Source: an alpha proteobacterium SCGC AAA288-N07 (lineage in GTDB: Bacteria; Pseudomonadota; Alphaproteobacteria; Pelagibacterales; Pelagibacteraceae). Taken from it: a stretch of DNA of 33,086 nucleotides. Within the stretch, counting starts at the first letter, position 1; every line of letters begins with the position of its first letter. The stretch is taken from positions 1 through 33,086 of the forward strand of contig AZYB01000009.1 in assembly GCA_000513055.1 (NCBI GenBank). Reading direction: 5' to 3'. Made by a program: the position numbers and the translations under genes. Below are positions 7,623-16,942 of the stretch, piece by piece. The notes below the pieces were generated by a model that had not been told where the DNA came from, searched no databases, and worked only from the letters and a program-made list of their open reading frames with translations.

Positions 7623-8186
7623 AAAAATAAGTTACCAAAATATTTTTTATTTGTAGATAAATACGAAAAAAATATTTTAAAAAATAATATCATAAATTTA
7701 GGAATAATTTATAGAAATTATTTAAAAAAGCAAAATGAAAATGATATCTTTAAATTAAGATCATATTGTAACAAAAAAAAAATTAAATTTTATATTTCAA
7801 ATAACCTGAAATTAGCAATTAAATTTAAAAGTGATGGAATTTATATACCCTCCTTCAATAAAAGAATAACTTTAAATAAAAAAAGTTTAACTAAAAATTT
7901 TGCAATAATAGGATCTGCACACAACCAAATGGAGATTAAAAAAAAAATTGATCAAGGGTGTGAAGCAATATTTCTATCTCCTTTATTTAAGGTTAAAAAG
8001 AATAATAAAAATTTAGGAGTTTGTAAATTTAATCTGTTAACTCTTAAATATAAAAATAAATTTTTTGCTTTGGGAGGCATTAGAAAACAAAATATAAATA
8101 TTTTAAAAATATTAAATATTTATGGTATGGCAGGAATAAGTTATCTAAAAAAAAACCGGCCCAAAAATTTGGGCCGGTTTTTATAA
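7617..8186 (+). CDS. ThiE/TenI-like thiamin phosphate synthase family protein
   Basis: A 189-residue divergent member of the thiamin-phosphate synthase/TenI superfamily (TIM barrel). Supporting segments are SDGIYIPS (position of the usual DGVHLGQ), IIGSAHNQMEIKK (phosphate-loop strand), GCEAIFLSPLF (like TenI ADYVFLSPVF) and FALGGI near the end. ThiE joins the pyrimidine and thiazole halves of thiamin; TenI homologues isomerise the thiazole or have lost activity. The HLGQ and GPxxxTxTK residues of true ThiE are not conserved, so catalysis is uncertain. The last codons (RPKNLGRFL) lie inside a strong hairpin terminator. Base composition is extremely AT-rich, with many Lys and Asn codons. Confidence 0.75.
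   Translation: MHKNKLPKYFLFVDKYEKNILKNNIINLGIIYRNYLKKQNENDIFKLRSYCNKKKIKFYISNNLKLAIKFKSDGIYIPSFNKRITLNKKSLTKNFAIIGSAHNQMEIKKKIDQGCEAIFLSPLFKVKKNNKNLGVCKFNLLTLKYKNKFFALGGIRKQNINILKILNIYGMAGISYLKKNRPKNLGRFL
8151..8182. terminator. Bidirectional intrinsic terminator
   Basis: Five A residues, then a 7-bp GC-only stem (CCGGCCC at 8156-8162, GGGCCGG at 8171-8177) enclosing an AAAAATTT loop, then five T residues. The symmetry gives a U-tract on either strand, so it can end both the ThiE-like gene and the convergent porin gene. It is the clearest terminator in the window, and it overlaps the last coding codons of the + strand gene. Confidence 0.93.
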
Positions 8187-8205
8187 ATTTATATAATTTT
8201 ACTTT

Positions 8206-9378
8206 TTAAAACGCTATTGACAAGTTTATCTCGCTGTGTGTTTTCTGCAAACCAAAACCTGTATTGGCTCCATTTTCACCCCAGCCACCAACTCTATTTT
8301 TAGTTCCTTTGATAGCTACAGGACCCATGTTTATTGCTGCAGAGAAGCCGTGGAATTTAGTTTCAGTATATTCACCACCTGATCCATCTATATCAAGACC
8401 ACCAGATTTAAACTTATTTCCATTTCCTTCATTCAGATTGATACCCAAACCATGACCAGTATCACCGCCTCGCGATGCATCATTCCATCTATATCTATCC
8501 CATCCTTCACCGTAACTAAAAGATAGATTTTGGAATACTAATGCAGCACCAGCTACTATTGATCTCTTGTTTTTGATACCACTATCAGCAGATTGCATAG
8601 GATCTTGGAATGTTCCTTGAAGACCAAGATGTAATGGACCGAGCGCAAGTTTTGCAAATGTAGAACCACCATATGGATTACCCTTATGTATACTACATGT
8701 GTGTGCGTTTGAGGCATCTTGACAATGTTGTTCTGCAAAGATTTGTTGTCCAGCTATTCCCCATCTTAAACCAAAATGAGACGAAGAGTAGTTTACAAAG
8801 TCAATAGTGGCGTCAACGCCTCTATGTCCCGAACTTGCAGCACCACTGTCAGTTGCACCATCACTTATGTGACCAGTGCCCATTCTTGGAGCATAAGATA
8901 CAGAAAACCCAGTGCCGACTCCAGGCGCTTTAACAGAAAAATGAACTGAACCTTTGGTAGCTGAAACAGCTCCAAGATCCGATATTCCTGTACTTAACCC
9001 ATAGTCTATTTCTTCCCAAGCTGTTGGTACAATATTATCAACTGCATTTGCACCATATCCACCTGTTCCAGAATCATAAGCAAGAGTCGCTATTCCGCCC
9101 ATGTTTATGGCTAAGCTTGCACTAGAAAGACCTAATGAATCACTTGCAGCAACTGTTGTTCCCCAAGTTACAGCACCACCATCAGAAATGTCACCAGAAG
9201 CACCAAATGTAATGTTTTTATTTACACCTAGTTTATTACCAGTAACCTTACCGTGGTTAAGGTTAGTATAACTTAGTTCCCAAGAACCAGTTACTGATAC
9301 CCCTCCTGCTTCTGCAGCAGATAAGGATACTAGCGTACCAGCTAGAGCTGTTATACCAATGTTTTTTAATTTATTCAT
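8206..9378 (-). CDS. Outer-membrane porin-like beta-barrel protein (downstream paralogue)
   Basis: 390 residues with a signal peptide (MNKLKNIGITALAGTLVSLS, cleavage probably after AEA), alternating hydrophobic and polar strands, many Gly, Ser and Asn residues, and a terminal Phe (SEINLSIAF) as in barrel proteins recognised by the BAM complex. It is paralogous to the next gene upstream: the start, the DNIVPTAWEE segment and the end align. It carries three Cys residues: one in EQHCQDASNAHTCSI pairs naturally with the second there for an external disulfide loop, and no CxxC is present. A strong ribosome-binding site (AAAGGAG) precedes the ATG. Solute specificity is unknown. GC content is visibly higher than in surrounding genes, which suggests high expression or different ancestry. 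Confidence 0.85.
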   Translation of the reverse strand: MNKLKNIGITALAGTLVSLSAAEAGGVSVTGSWELSYTNLNHGKVTGNKLGVNKNITFGASGDISDGGAVTWGTTVAASDSLGLSSASLAINMGGIATLAYDSGTGGYGANAVDNIVPTAWEEIDYGLSTGISDLGAVSATKGSVHFSVKAPGVGTGFSVSYAPRMGTGHISDGATDSGAASSGHRGVDATIDFVNYSSSHFGLRWGIAGQQIFAEQHCQDASNAHTCSIHKGNPYGGSTFAKLALGPLHLGLQGTFQDPMQSADSGIKNKRSIVAGAALVFQNLSFSYGEGWDRYRWNDASRGGDTGHGLGINLNEGNGNKFKSGGLDIDGSGGEYTETKFHGFSAAINMGPVAIKGTKNRVGGWGENGANTGFGLQKTHSEINLSIAF

Positions 9379-9406
9379 AAAAATACTCCTTTCTTTCTAT
9401 GTTAAA

Positions 9407-10384
9407 TTAAAATGACATCGATAAGTTTAGCTCTCGATTGTTATCATCCTTGCTTACACCGGTTGTACCACCATTAACGTTCTTACCTTCGTTATCAGTG
9501 AACTTAATAGCCATAGGACCAATGTTATAAGCAGCAGAAATTCCTGTGAACTCTGCAGTTATTCCACCAGCATAGCCTTCTGTTTCACCATATTGGTAAG
9601 ATACTGACAGCGCGTCATTTACATTAAATGAAACACCATAAACGTCAGTGTCATAGCTTGTTGCACCGCTATCTTCGTCAGCTGTTTGGTAACCAATAGT
9701 TAAAGGACCATATGCATAAGTTGCAAACCATGTTTCTTCGTCTAGGTCTTTACCACCTGCTACACAATCTTCGCAGTTTCCAATAGCACCACCAACCCTA
9801 AGGCCAGGCACCATTTCAGGACTCCAATCAACTGCAAATTCCACAGCATGTCCTCCAGAACCTTCTGAAGTTGCTCCGTCAGCATTATTTGCTGCACCTG
9901 ATCTTGGGTTATACGCAACACCTAATTGCGCACCAGCCATTACAGGCATTTTATAAACAATTGATCCTGATGGACTAACCGCACCACCACTAAGAACCAA
10001 ACCAGTAGCCATACCAGCATCAGCTTCTTCAAAAGCAGTTGGCACAACGTTATCAAGTGCACTTCCCATATCTGCACCAGATCCTTGGTCTATGATTACA
10101 GTTCCTAATGAACCCATACCAATAGTAAGGGCAGCACTTGAAAACCCAATTGCATCAGTTGTTGCTATGCTAGTTGAAACTGTCCAACCATTGTCCAATT
10201 CACCTGAACCAGCAAAACCAATGTTCTTATTCATACCTAAAGGATTACCTGTTATCTCATCCCCATCACGCTGAGTATAAGATACTTCAGCACTACCAGT
10301 TACTGACAACTCACCTGCTTGCGCAGATAAAGAAGCCAGAGTACCAGCAAGAGCCGATAACCCTATTTTCTTTAATTTATCCAT
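9407..10384 (-). CDS. Outer-membrane porin-like beta-barrel protein (upstream paralogue)
   Basis: 325 residues: a signal peptide (MDKLKKIGLSALAGTLASLS, cleavage after AQA), a Gly/Asp/Ser-rich barrel with repeated amphipathic strands, and a terminal Phe (NRELNLSMSF). DNVVPTAFEEADAG corresponds to DNIVPTAWEEIDYG in the downstream copy. Its only cysteines are in GNCEDCVAGG, a CxxC in what is probably a surface loop. An AAAAGGAG ribosome-binding site precedes the ATG. Acidic loops and the low Lys content contrast with the Lys-rich cytosolic proteins around it. It is probably a major general porin of this organism. The 28-base gap to the second porin allows co-transcription. Confidence 0.87.
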   Translation of the reverse strand: MDKLKKIGLSALAGTLASLSAQAGELSVTGSAEVSYTQRDGDEITGNPLGMNKNIGFAGSGELDNGWTVSTSIATTDAIGFSSAALTIGMGSLGTVIIDQGSGADMGSALDNVVPTAFEEADAGMATGLVLSGGAVSPSGSIVYKMPVMAGAQLGVAYNPRSGAANNADGATSEGSGGHAVEFAVDWSPEMVPGLRVGGAIGNCEDCVAGGKDLDEETWFATYAYGPLTIGYQTADEDSGATSYDTDVYGVSFNVNDALSVSYQYGETEGYAGGITAEFTGISAAYNIGPMAIKFTDNEGKNVNGGTTGVSKDDNNRELNLSMSF

Positions 10385-10640
10385 AAGTATTCTCCTTTTC
10401 TTAATAATTAATTATTATGAATGATGCAAAAATATCACGAATAATCCTTGTATACTTGATGAAAATTGAATAAATGTTATATTTTTTATTAAATGTTGCA
10501 AAAATGTCACTAAAACTAAACATTAATAAATACAATAAATTAGCTATTTTTTGGGGTAACTAACATTTTATTAATGTAAAAGTTGTTTTAAAGTGAGATT
10601 CATTCAGTAGATGTGCCTACTACATGGGAAAAGAAAGGAA
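10385..10640. promoter_or_regulatory. Divergent control region between porin and DUF3576 genes, with two direct repeats
   Basis: This is the longest gene-free stretch (about 225-255 bases). It holds two direct copies of a motif that reads GTGAYATTTTTGCAWC on the - strand, at 10423-10438 and 10495-10510, centred 72 bases apart; over 20 aligned bases 17 agree. They flank an AT-rich segment containing candidate -10 boxes such as TATACA. They look like operator sites for the porin operon, but the regulator is unknown and no transcription start can be fixed by eye. Nothing else was recognised here. Confidence 0.5.
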
Positions 10641-11240
10641 ATGACTGGTCATAATTTGATAAAAACAATTTTACCAATTTTGTATTTATTATTATTTTTT
10701 CCAATTTTTTCATGTGGAATATATAAAAAAAGTGATGCTAGAGTAGTTAGCCCTAATGTCGATGAAAGAGTTCAACAATCAATCCAAGAAGGAAGAGGAT
10801 TTAAACTTGGAACGGGGATGGGGAAAGGTGGAACAACATTTGAGTTTGCTTCCTCCAATGAATTATGGAGAGCTACCTTAGAAGTTTTAGATTTCTTACC
10901 TCTTACAAACGTAGATTACTCAGGGGGAATTATTATAACAGAATGGTATAATGAAGGAACTTCAAATGATGAAGCTATTAAAATTACGGTAAGATTTTTA
11001 TCTAATGAGATCAGAGCTGATGGACTTAATGTTATTATTCATAAAAAAATTTGTAACAAATTTCAACAATGCACAATAACTAAAGTTCAATCATCCTTGG
11101 AAGAAGAAGTAAAATTAGCTATTTTAAAAACAGCTACATTACTTGAAAAAGGAAAATACAAAAAAAATAGAGAAGAATATATTGAGAAATTTGGAGATCA
11201 GGAAGCTAAAAGCACAGGAAAAAAATACGGAAATAACTAA
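10641..11240 (+). CDS. DUF3576 family lipoprotein
   Basis: A predicted outer- or inner-membrane lipoprotein of about 199 residues: a hydrophobic signal segment ends at a lipobox (FPIFSC), placing Cys at residue 25. The mature part includes the GLGTGMGKGGTTFEF-like stretch KLGTGMGKGGTTFEFASSNE and DYSGGIIITEWY, typical of the alphaproteobacterial DUF3576 family, which is commonly found just before leuS, as here. Function is unknown; a link to outer-membrane assembly is only suggested by the lptE gene downstream. The frame could start at 10611, but Met11 at 10641 gives a normal signal length and has an AAAGGA stretch just upstream. Confidence 0.82.
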   Translation: MTGHNLIKTILPILYLLLFFPIFSCGIYKKSDARVVSPNVDERVQQSIQEGRGFKLGTGMGKGGTTFEFASSNELWRATLEVLDFLPLTNVDYSGGIIITEWYNEGTSNDEAIKITVRFLSNEIRADGLNVIIHKKICNKFQQCTITKVQSSLEEEVKLAILKTATLLEKGKYKKNREEYIEKFGDQEAKSTGKKYGNN

Positions 11241-11270
11241 TAATTTTCAAATTTATAATCAAATAAGTTA

Positions 11271-13814
11271 ATGCAGAGATATAACTTTAAAACTGCTGAA
11301 GAAAAATGGCAGAAAATATGGAAAGAAAAAAAGAGTTTTAAAACTTCAATAAAAAAAAATAAAAAAAAATTTTATTGTTTAGAAATGTTTCCTTATCCAT
11401 CGGGTAAAATACACATGGGTCACGTGAGAAATTATACTATTGGAGATGTATTGGCTCGAGTAAAATTAATGCAAGGATATAATGTTTTGCACCCAATGGG
11501 TTGGGACTCTTTTGGTTTGCCTGCTGAAAATGCAGCTAGAGAAAATAATTTACATCCAAAAATTTGGACTGAATCCAATATCTTGGTGATGAAAAATCAA
11601 TTAAAAAAAATGGGCTTATCTTTAGATTGGGATAGAGAAATATCAACTTGCTCTGAGAAATATTATAAACATCAGCAGCTTTTTTTTCTTGAATTATATG
11701 AAAAAGGTTTAGTTTATAGAAAAGAAAATTATGTAAATTGGGATCCTGTTGAGCAAACAGTTTTGGCAAATGAACAAGTAATTGATGGAAGGGGCTGGAG
11801 ATCTGGGGTACTTGTTGAAAGAAAAAAATTAAATCAATGGTTTTTTAATATCTCAAAATTTTCGGAAGAACTTCTTAAAGGGTTGGATGAATTAAAAAAC
11901 TGGCCAGACAAAGTAAAAATTATGCAAAAAAACTGGATTGGTAAGTCTTTTGGTTGTGAAATTAATTTTAAAATAGAAGGAAATTTACCCTTTAATACAA
12001 TCAAATGTTTTACAACAAGGCCTGATACTTTGTTTGGATTTTCTTTTTTAGCGGTTTCCGTAGATCATCCTTTATCAAAATATTTTTTGGATAACCCAGA
12101 ATTTATAAAATTTAGAGAAGAATGTTCAAAAACTGGGACAACCGAAGAATCTATTGCTCTTGGTGAAAAAATTGGTTTCAAAACAAATTTGTTTGCCATC
12201 AACCCATTAGATAAAAAACAAAAAGTCCCAGTATATTTTGCAAATTTTGTTTTAATGGATTATGGTTTTGGCGCAATTTTTGGATGTCCGGCACATGATC
12301 AAAGAGATTTAGATTTTGCAAATAAATATGATCTAAATATCAAAACTGTCGTAAAACCTTTAGATGAAGATGACAGCTTTAATGTTCAGAAAGAAGCTTA
12401 TATAGGACCAGGAGTTATTATTAATTCTGATTATTTAAATGGTTTTAAAGTTCCAGAAGAGTCAATCATTAAAACTATAGAGATACTTGAAAAAAGAAAA
12501 TTAGGGAAAAAAAAAATTAACTTTAGATTAAAAGACTGGGGTGTATCAAGACAAAGATATTGGGGCTGTCCAATACCAATGGCTTACGATAAAAATGGAA
12601 ATGTCTTTCCTATTCCAAGAAAAGACTTACCGGTAAAATTACCAGAAAATATTAATCTTAATTCCAAAGGAAATCCGCTAGATAGTGCTAAAGAATGGAA
12701 AAAAATAAAAATAGAAGGAAAAGAGCTAACTAGAGAAACAGATACTTTAGATACTTTTGTTGATTCATCGTGGTATTTTATTAGATTTTGTTCTCCTAAT
12801 AATGAGAAATATGGTTTTGATTACGATGAAATAAAATATTGGATGCCTGTTGACCAATATATCGGTGGTGTTGAACATGCAATATTGCATTTACTTTATT
12901 CAAGATTTTTTACTATGGCACTAAATTATAAAAATGAAAAATTTAATTTAAAGGAACCATTTAAAGGGTTATTCACTCAAGGAATGGTTTGTCACGAGAC
13001 TTATAAAGATGAAAAAAATAAATGGTTAAGTATAAATGAAGTTGAAACTAAAGATGGCAAAAATTTTTTTCAAAAAAAAGATTCAACAAAAAAAGTAATT
13101 GTTGGTCCTTCAGAATCTATGTCAAAATCAAAAAAAAATACTATCGATCCTGAGGAAATTATTGAAAATTATGGCGCTGATGCGGTTAGATTATTTATGT
13201 TATCTGACAGCCCGCCAGAAAAGGATATCCAGTGGTCGGAGCAAGGAATGGTTGCTTGCTATAAATTCATTCAAAAATTATGGACTTTGCATGAAAAGAT
13301 TAAAAAAAAAATTGAGGACAATGAAAAAGAACAAAAAATTTCAGAAGATTTAAATAAATTTACCAATCAATTAATAAATCAAATTAATAAGAATCTAGAA
13401 AAGTTTAACTACAATGTAGTAATAGCTAAAATTTATGAAATGTATAATTTTTTTAATCAAATAATTGTTCATAAAATTGATAAAAAGACTTTAGTTGAAA
13501 ATTATAAAAAAATTTTATCAGTAATATCTCCTGTAATTCCCCATTATACGTCCGAGTGTTTTGAAGATTTAGGTTTTAACTCATTTCAAAAATGGCCACT
13601 TGTTGATAATTCTAAATTAGAAGAAGATATTATAGAATATGTAATTCAGATAAATGGTAAAAAAAGGAGTTTAATTAGATTACCAATCAATTCCAATGAA
13701 AATTTTGTAGTAGAAAAAGCCAAGGAAGAATCAAATGTAAAGAAATATTTAACTAATAATAATGTTAAAAAACAAATTTATGTTAAAAATAGATTAATTA
13801 ATTTTATAATTTAA
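11271..13814 (+). CDS. leuS: Leucyl-tRNA synthetase
   Basis: Charges tRNA-Leu in the cytosol. A class Ia synthetase of 847 residues, normal length. The HIGH signature appears as [15 protein letters not shown], the editing (CP1) domain has the threonine-rich TTRPDTLFG and the conserved [13 protein letters not shown], and the KMSKS loop is SMSKSKKN. The zinc/insertion region and a Lys-rich anticodon-binding domain follow. It is preceded by the DUF3576 gene and followed without a gap by lptE (TAA then ATG), the standard alphaproteobacterial order. The predominance of AAA and ATT codons fits the host background. Confidence 0.97.
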   Translation: MQRYNFKTAEEKWQKIWKEKKSFKTSIKKNKKKFYCLEMFPYPSGKIHMGHVRNYTIGDVLARVKLMQGYNVLHPMGWDSFGLPAENAARENNLHPKIWTESNILVMKNQLKKMGLSLDWDREISTCSEKYYKHQQLFFLELYEKGLVYRKENYVNWDPVEQTVLANEQVIDGRGWRSGVLVERKKLNQWFFNISKFSEELLKGLDELKNWPDKVKIMQKNWIGKSFGCEINFKIEGNLPFNTIKCFTTRPDTLFGFSFLAVSVDHPLSKYFLDNPEFIKFREECSKTGTTEESIALGEKIGFKTNLFAINPLDKKQKVPVYFANFVLMDYGFGAIFGCPAHDQRDLDFANKYDLNIKTVVKPLDEDDSFNVQKEAYIGPGVIINSDYLNGFKVPEESIIKTIEILEKRKLGKKKINFRLKDWGVSRQRYWGCPIPMAYDKNGNVFPIPRKDLPVKLPENINLNSKGNPLDSAKEWKKIKIEGKELTRETDTLDTFVDSSWYFIRFCSPNNEKYGFDYDEIKYWMPVDQYIGGVEHAILHLLYSRFFTMALNYKNEKFNLKEPFKGLFTQGMVCHETYKDEKNKWLSINEVETKDGKNFFQKKDSTKKVIVGPSESMSKSKKNTIDPEEIIENYGADAVRLFMLSDSPPEKDIQWSEQGMVACYKFIQKLWTLHEKIKKKIEDNEKEQKISEDLNKFTNQLINQINKNLEKFNYNVVIAKIYEMYNFFNQIIVHKIDKKTLVENYKKILSVISPVIPHYTSECFEDLGFNSFQKWPLVDNSKLEEDIIEYVIQINGKKRSLIRLPINSNENFVVEKAKEESNVKKYLTNNNVKKQIYVKNRLINFII

Positions 13815-14285
13815 ATGACTAAACTTAAAAAAATTTTTATATCACTTACTCTTTTTTTGTTTTTTTTAAGTTGTGGTTACACGCCTATTTTTTCTAAAAA
13901 AAGTGTAAATTTTAATATAGAAAACATTGAATTTTCCGGTAACAAAGATGTTAATAATAAAATTAATTACACACTTTCCAATTATAAGAACAAACCCGAT
14001 AAAGAAAAAACAATATCATTGGTTATTGCAAACACAAAAAATATAACTATTGCATCAAAAAACTCTAAAGGAGAAGCTCAAACAAAAAGAATTGGCATTG
14101 ATGCAAATGTGAAAATTATTCTAGCTAAAAATAGTATTGTTAAAAAAAAGTTTAGTAAATCATCAATATACGATGTTATTGACAGAAAATCGGAACAAAA
14201 ATCAACTGAAAATAAATTAATTGAAAATTTATCAGGAGAAATAGCTCAACAAATTATTTTAGAAATACTAAAAAGCATAAAATAA
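13815..14285 (+). CDS. lptE: LPS-assembly lipoprotein LptE
   Basis: A short (156-residue) lipoprotein: a Lys-rich N terminus, a hydrophobic core and a lipobox LFFLSC with Cys20, followed by GYTPIF, the usual start of mature LptE/RlpB. LptE plugs the LptD barrel, which delivers lipopolysaccharide to the outer leaflet. Sequence conservation in this family is low, so the assignment relies on lipobox, size, the GYxPxF start and position between leuS and holA, which is conserved in proteobacteria. It begins immediately after the leuS stop codon. Confidence 0.85.
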   Translation: MTKLKKIFISLTLFLFFLSCGYTPIFSKKSVNFNIENIEFSGNKDVNNKINYTLSNYKNKPDKEKTISLVIANTKNITIASKNSKGEAQTKRIGIDANVKIILAKNSIVKKKFSKSSIYDVIDRKSEQKSTENKLIENLSGEIAQQIILEILKSIK

Positions 14286-14293
14286 AAAAATAA

Positions 14294-15307
14294 ATGTTAA
14301 TAAAAAGTTTTGAAATTTTTAAAAAAAATTTAGATTATTTAAATTTCTTCCTAATTTATGGTGAAAATTTTGGTTTGAGACAGGACATATTAAAATCATT
14401 GCTTAAGGTAAAAGAAAAAAAAAATGAAAAATATAAACAGTTTGAATTTGAAGAAGAGGAAATAATAAAAAATCAAAATAATTTTTTTAATTTAATTTTT
14501 TCCGGTTCTTTATTTGATAAAAAAAAGGTTATTTTTATCAATAGAACAACTGATAAATTATTTAATTTAATTAGTGAAATATTAAAAAAGGATATCAAAG
14601 ATATATTAATTTTTTTAAAAGCAGAATCGCTAGAAAAAAAATCAAAAATTAGAAATTTATTTGAAAAAGATGAAAAATTAGTTTGCATTGCATGTTATCA
14701 AGATAACAATTTTAATCTCATAAAAATTATAGAAGATGAAATTAAACAAACAAAAATTAAACTATCTAGAGAGACTATTAATCTATTAGTTGAAAGAGCA
14801 AATGGTGACAGAAATAACTTAAGAAATGAAATGAAAAAACTAAAGAGTTTTGCTTTTAATAAACAAGAGATTTCTTATGAACAAGTAAAAAAATTGACTA
14901 ATATGGCAGGAAGTCATCAAAATGATTACATTGTTAATTTATGTTTAAATGGTGATAAAAAAAATTTAAACAAAAAACTTAGAGAAAATAATTTTCTTTT
15001 TGAAGATTTTTTTATTCTATTAAAAATATTTAGTAAAAAAATACACCGTTTACTCGAAATAAAAATACTTAATTATTCAGAAAAAAATATAGATCAAATA
15101 TTTAATCAAATAAAACCCCCTATATTTTGGAAAGAAAAAGAAGACGTTAAAAAACAGATTAAGTTATGGAATGAAAAAAAATTAAATTTAATAATTTATA
15201 AAATAAACGAAATAGAATTAATCTGTAAAAAAAATCACGAACTAGCAACAAATATTATGCTCGATTTTTTGTTAACTGTTTGTAATGAAGTTAATAATTA
15301 TTCTTAA
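14294..15307 (+). CDS. holA: DNA polymerase III delta subunit
   Basis: The clamp-loader delta subunit, 337 residues, which opens the beta sliding clamp. Visible family features are FFLIYGENFGLRQDI near the N terminus (delta subunits keep a YGxxxxLxxE-type segment), LIFLKAESLEKKSKIRNLFEK, and TINLLVERANGDRNNLRNEMKKL, the conserved D-x-x-x-L-x-x-E-x-x-K-L element. Being delta rather than gamma or delta', it has no Walker A. Its end overlaps the convergent parB gene by 17 bases. Confidence 0.9.
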   Translation: MLIKSFEIFKKNLDYLNFFLIYGENFGLRQDILKSLLKVKEKKNEKYKQFEFEEEEIIKNQNNFFNLIFSGSLFDKKKVIFINRTTDKLFNLISEILKKDIKDILIFLKAESLEKKSKIRNLFEKDEKLVCIACYQDNNFNLIKIIEDEIKQTKIKLSRETINLLVERANGDRNNLRNEMKKLKSFAFNKQEISYEQVKKLTNMAGSHQNDYIVNLCLNGDKKNLNKKLRENNFLFEDFFILLKIFSKKIHRLLEIKILNYSEKNIDQIFNQIKPPIFWKEKEDVKKQIKLWNEKKLNLIIYKINEIELICKKNHELATNIMLDFLLTVCNEVNNYS

Positions 15308-16142
15308 TAATATTTATTAATCTATCTAATTGTTCCAGGTTTTTGTATTCAAAAATCAATTTACCAAAATTGTTTTTATAATTTTTTATTTCAACATTGA
15401 TTCCAATCTTATCTACTAAAGATTTTTCTAAATCTAGAATATTGCTATCTTTTGAAGGAACAATCTTTAAATTTCTTTTATTTTTTAATGCTCTAACTAA
15501 ATTTTCAGATTGTCTCACTGAAAGTTTGTTTTCTGTAATTTTCTTTGCTATTTGTAAAGCATTAGGGAGACCAACTAAAGATCTAGCGTGTCCTGCGGAA
15601 ATTTTTTCATTTTCAACATATAAAATAACTTCTTTTGGAAGACTCAATAATCTCAAAGAATTTGCAATATAACTTCTGCTTTTACCAATAAATTTTGCTA
15701 GCTTTTCTTGGTCATATGAAAATTCATCTATTAGTCTTTGATATCCTTGAGCTTCTTCAATCGAATTCAAATCTTGTCTTTGAACATTTTCAACAATTGC
15801 AAATTCGAGAGATTTTTCATCATCAACATCTAAAATAACCACGGGTATTTCATGTAATCCAGCATTTTGAGAGGCAAGCCATCTTCTTTCACCCGCAATA
15901 ATTTCAAATTTCCCAACTAAACTTTTATCTTTTCGAACGATAATTGGTTGGATTACACCTCTTTCCTTAATTGAATTAGTTAATTCTTCCAAGTTTTCTT
16001 TATTAAAAACTTTTCTTGGCTGTAATCTATTTTTTTTTACATCGTAAATTTTAAGTTTAGTAATATTAGTTTTACTTTTCGTGTCACCAAGTAAAGATGA
16101 CAATCCTCTTCCCAAACCTTTTTTTAATTGAAATGTATTCAT
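15291..16142 (-). CDS. parB: Chromosome-partitioning protein ParB
   Basis: The 283-residue CTPase and DNA clamp that loads at parS and spreads. It starts with the basic segment KKGLGRGLSSLLGD. The nucleotide-binding region includes QPRKVF and the conserved EIIAGERRWLASQ box, and the helix-turn-helix region begins QEKLAKFIGKSRSYIANSLRLLSLP. A C-terminal dimerisation domain follows. The start codon overlaps the parA stop by one base. A parS site lies about 1.4 kb upstream inside rsmG. The protein acts with ParA to segregate the origin region. Confidence 0.96.
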   Translation of the reverse strand: MNTFQLKKGLGRGLSSLLGDTKSKTNITKLKIYDVKKNRLQPRKVFNKENLEELTNSIKERGVIQPIIVRKDKSLVGKFEIIAGERRWLASQNAGLHEIPVVILDVDDEKSLEFAIVENVQRQDLNSIEEAQGYQRLIDEFSYDQEKLAKFIGKSRSYIANSLRLLSLPKEVILYVENEKISAGHARSLVGLPNALQIAKKITENKLSVRQSENLVRALKNKRNLKIVPSKDSNILDLEKSLVDKIGINVEIKNYKNNFGKLIFEYKNLEQLDRLINIIKNNY

Positions 16143-16942
16143 TAAGCTGCGCTTTCTAAGAATTTATCTTGACTAATAAATTCCTCAGTAAAATTAAAAT
16201 AAGATTTACTACCAGAACAGTTTTTATCATAAACTAAAACAGGCATTCCATGCGACGGCGCCTCGGATAATCTTACATTTCTTGGAATCACGGCGTTATA
16301 CACTTTTTCTTTAAAATAATTCCTCGCCTCTGTTTCTACCTGTGAAGATAATTTATTTCTTTTATCAAACATGGTTAATAAAATTCCTCTAATACCCAGA
16401 TCTGGGTTTAATTGATCTTTTATTCTTTCAATTGTTTTCATCAATTGAGTAAGACCTTCAAGTGCAAAAAATTCGGTTTGGAGAGGAACTATTAATGAAT
16501 GTGAAACGACCAATGCCATTACCGTTAATAAACTCAATGAGGGTGGACAATCGACAAAAACATAGGAAAATTGATTCTGATTTGATTTTAAAAATTGGCT
16601 TAATTTGTCTTTCAAAAAAAACGCTCTTTTACTGTCCCCTGCTGTTTCAATTTCTAATCCCGAAAGCTCTACATTGGAACTAACAATTTTTAGATTATCG
16701 ACATTGGTATCTTTAATTATATCTTTAAATTCTTTATTTCCTATCAACACTTCATAGATTGTATCTTTTGAATCTATATTTGAAAGACCAAGTCCTGTTG
16801 TAGCGTTTCCTTGTGGATCTAAATCAATCACTAAAACTTTTTTATTTTGCATTGCAAGGCCCGCGGCTAAGTTTATAACTGTTGTGGTTTTTCCTACGCC
16901 ACCTTTTTGATTGATTACAGAAATGATTTGGGTTTTGATCAA
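16142..16942 (-). CDS. parA: Chromosome-partitioning ATPase ParA
   Basis: A 266-residue deviant-Walker ATPase. The signature is QKGGVGKTTTVINLAAGLA with the first Lys characteristic of ParA/MinD proteins, followed by VLVIDLDPQGNATTGLG (A' motif) and YVFVDCPPSLSLLTV (Walker B). ParA binds DNA non-specifically when ATP-bound, and ParB-parS complexes stimulate hydrolysis. The first four bases overlap the rsmG stop, and parB follows at once. Confidence 0.97.
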   Translation of the reverse strand: MIKTQIISVINQKGGVGKTTTVINLAAGLAMQNKKVLVIDLDPQGNATTGLGLSNIDSKDTIYEVLIGNKEFKDIIKDTNVDNLKIVSSNVELSGLEIETAGDSKRAFFLKDKLSQFLKSNQNQFSYVFVDCPPSLSLLTVMALVVSHSLIVPLQTEFFALEGLTQLMKTIERIKDQLNPDLGIRGILLTMFDKRNKLSSQVETEARNYFKEKVYNAVIPRNVRLSEAPSHGMPVLVYDKNCSGSKSYFNFTEEFISQDKFLESAA

